64,000 nt of DNA, from NCBI RefSeq assembly GCF_009828925.2, contig NZ_WUTY02000001.1, positions 4,122,492-4,186,491 on the forward strand. The letters run 5' to 3'. Made by a program: the position numbers and the translations under genes. Below are positions 63,549-64,000 of the stretch, piece after piece. The DNA comes from Methylicorpusculum oleiharenae (lineage in GTDB: Bacteria > Pseudomonadota > Gammaproteobacteria > Methylococcales > Methylomonadaceae). The notes under the pieces were generated by a model. It ran no database searches. It saw only the letters and a program-made list of their open reading frames with translations, and was not told where the DNA came from. The first letter of the stretch is position 1. Every line of letters starts with the position of its first letter.

Positions 63549-64000
63549 TCAACGCACCCAATAATCGAGCACAATGCCTATAAACACAACCAAACCGAAC
63601 CAGTTGTTATTTAAAAACGCCTTAAAACACTGGGATTTTTCGCGTTTAAAAATCAACTGTTGCTGATAGATAAAAAATCCGGCCCCTGCACATACTCCCG
63701 CATAAAAAACCCATCCCATGGCTTGCAAATAGCCTACCGTCAGCAGCAAACTGATGATGAGCAATTGAAGCCCACCCATAATTTCTCGGTCTTTGTCACC
63801 GAACAAGATTGCGGTCGATTTTACGCCTATTTTAAGATCATCCTCTTTGTCGACCATTGCATACATGGTGTCATACACCAGAGCCCATAAGATAACGGCG
63901 ATGTAGAGTACCCAGGCTGTTAGCGGAATCGCTTCAGTTTCTGCGGCATAAGCCATAGGCACTGCCCAACCGAAGGCTATTCCCAAATAGGCCTGAGGCA
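63549..64000 (-). CDS. ubiA: UbiA 4-hydroxybenzoate polyprenyltransferase (partial)
   Basis: The C-terminal ~150 residues of a UbiA protein; the start is beyond the right edge. It has the second Asp-rich motif YDTMYAMVDKEDDLKIGVKS, followed by STAILFGDKD and four membrane spans. UbiA attaches the polyprenyl tail in ubiquinone biosynthesis and lies in the inner membrane. Core gene marking the chromosomal flank of the accessory region. Confidence 0.93.
   Translation of the reverse strand, partial: PQAYLGIAFGWAVPMAYAAETEAIPLTAWVLYIAVILWALVYDTMYAMVDKEDDLKIGVKSTAILFGDKDREIMGGLQLLIISLLLTVGYLQAMGWVFYAGVCAGAGFFIYQQQLIFKREKSQCFKAFLNNNWFGLVVFIGIVLDYWVR

Overview
The window is accessory-rich DNA from a Gram-negative, probably gammaproteobacterial genome. 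Gene content, RHS/EndoU toxins and the abundant GC-rich dispersed repeats would fit a methanotroph of the Methylococcales, but that placement is inference. The only clearly housekeeping genes are at the right edge: a tRNA-Thr(TGT), a YdcF-like DUF218 gene and the 3' part of ubiA. Everything to the left of the tRNA is dominated by defence, toxin, mobile and decayed genes.

Layout. 0.5-1.2 kb: AbrB/PIN toxin-antitoxin pair. 1.9-4.9 kb: three single-gene cassettes (membrane protein, DUF3800 protein, HEPN-like protein), each closed by an attC-like site and with no integrase in view. 5.0-6.6 kb: a complete IS3-family element. 6.7-9.0 kb: an unrecognised membrane/periplasmic gene pair. 9.8-16.2 kb: an RHS toxin gene with internal golvesin-type repeats and a papain-like tip, a candidate immunity gene, then a displaced EndoU tip with a MafI-like immunity gene. 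16.3-16.9 kb: IS4-type transposase remnant. 17.8-23.4 kb: a hybrid sensor kinase overlapping a REC-PAS-GGDEF-EAL protein. 24.2-29.4 kb: Nudix-domain protein, decayed PIN toxin-antitoxin, and a two-gene Sel1-histidine kinase/REC-HEPN system. 30.2-33.7 kb: an ABC-three-component defence operon. 34.0-38.5 kb: an HU gene split by a group II intron that is itself split by a serine-recombinase element. 38.5-39.9 kb: plasmid-like remnant (ParM-like fragment, repeat arrays, small lipoprotein).

40.1-60.4 kb is a type III-A CRISPR locus, all on the minus strand: cas6, an NE0113-type CARF gene, cas10 (HD and GGDD both intact), csm2, csm3, csm4, csm5, cad1 (CARF-adenosine deaminase), a Card1/Can2-type CARF nuclease, a 44-repeat array, then a CARF-HEPN (Csm6-like) gene and two different Cas1/Cas2 pairs. 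The logic is that Cas6-processed crRNAs guide the Csm complex, Cas10 makes cyclic oligoadenylates, and several CARF effectors with different chemistries respond (ATP/dATP deamination, nucleic-acid cleavage, RNA cleavage), while the NE0113 protein may degrade or sense the messenger.

The most interesting items are the four-CARF-protein locus with translationally coupled cad1-card1, the Sel1-kinase/REC-HEPN pair as a possible undescribed phosphorelay defence system, the integron-type cassette cluster without integrase, and the HU/intron/recombinase nest. A dispersed several-hundred-bp repeat family sits at many of the junctions between these modules.
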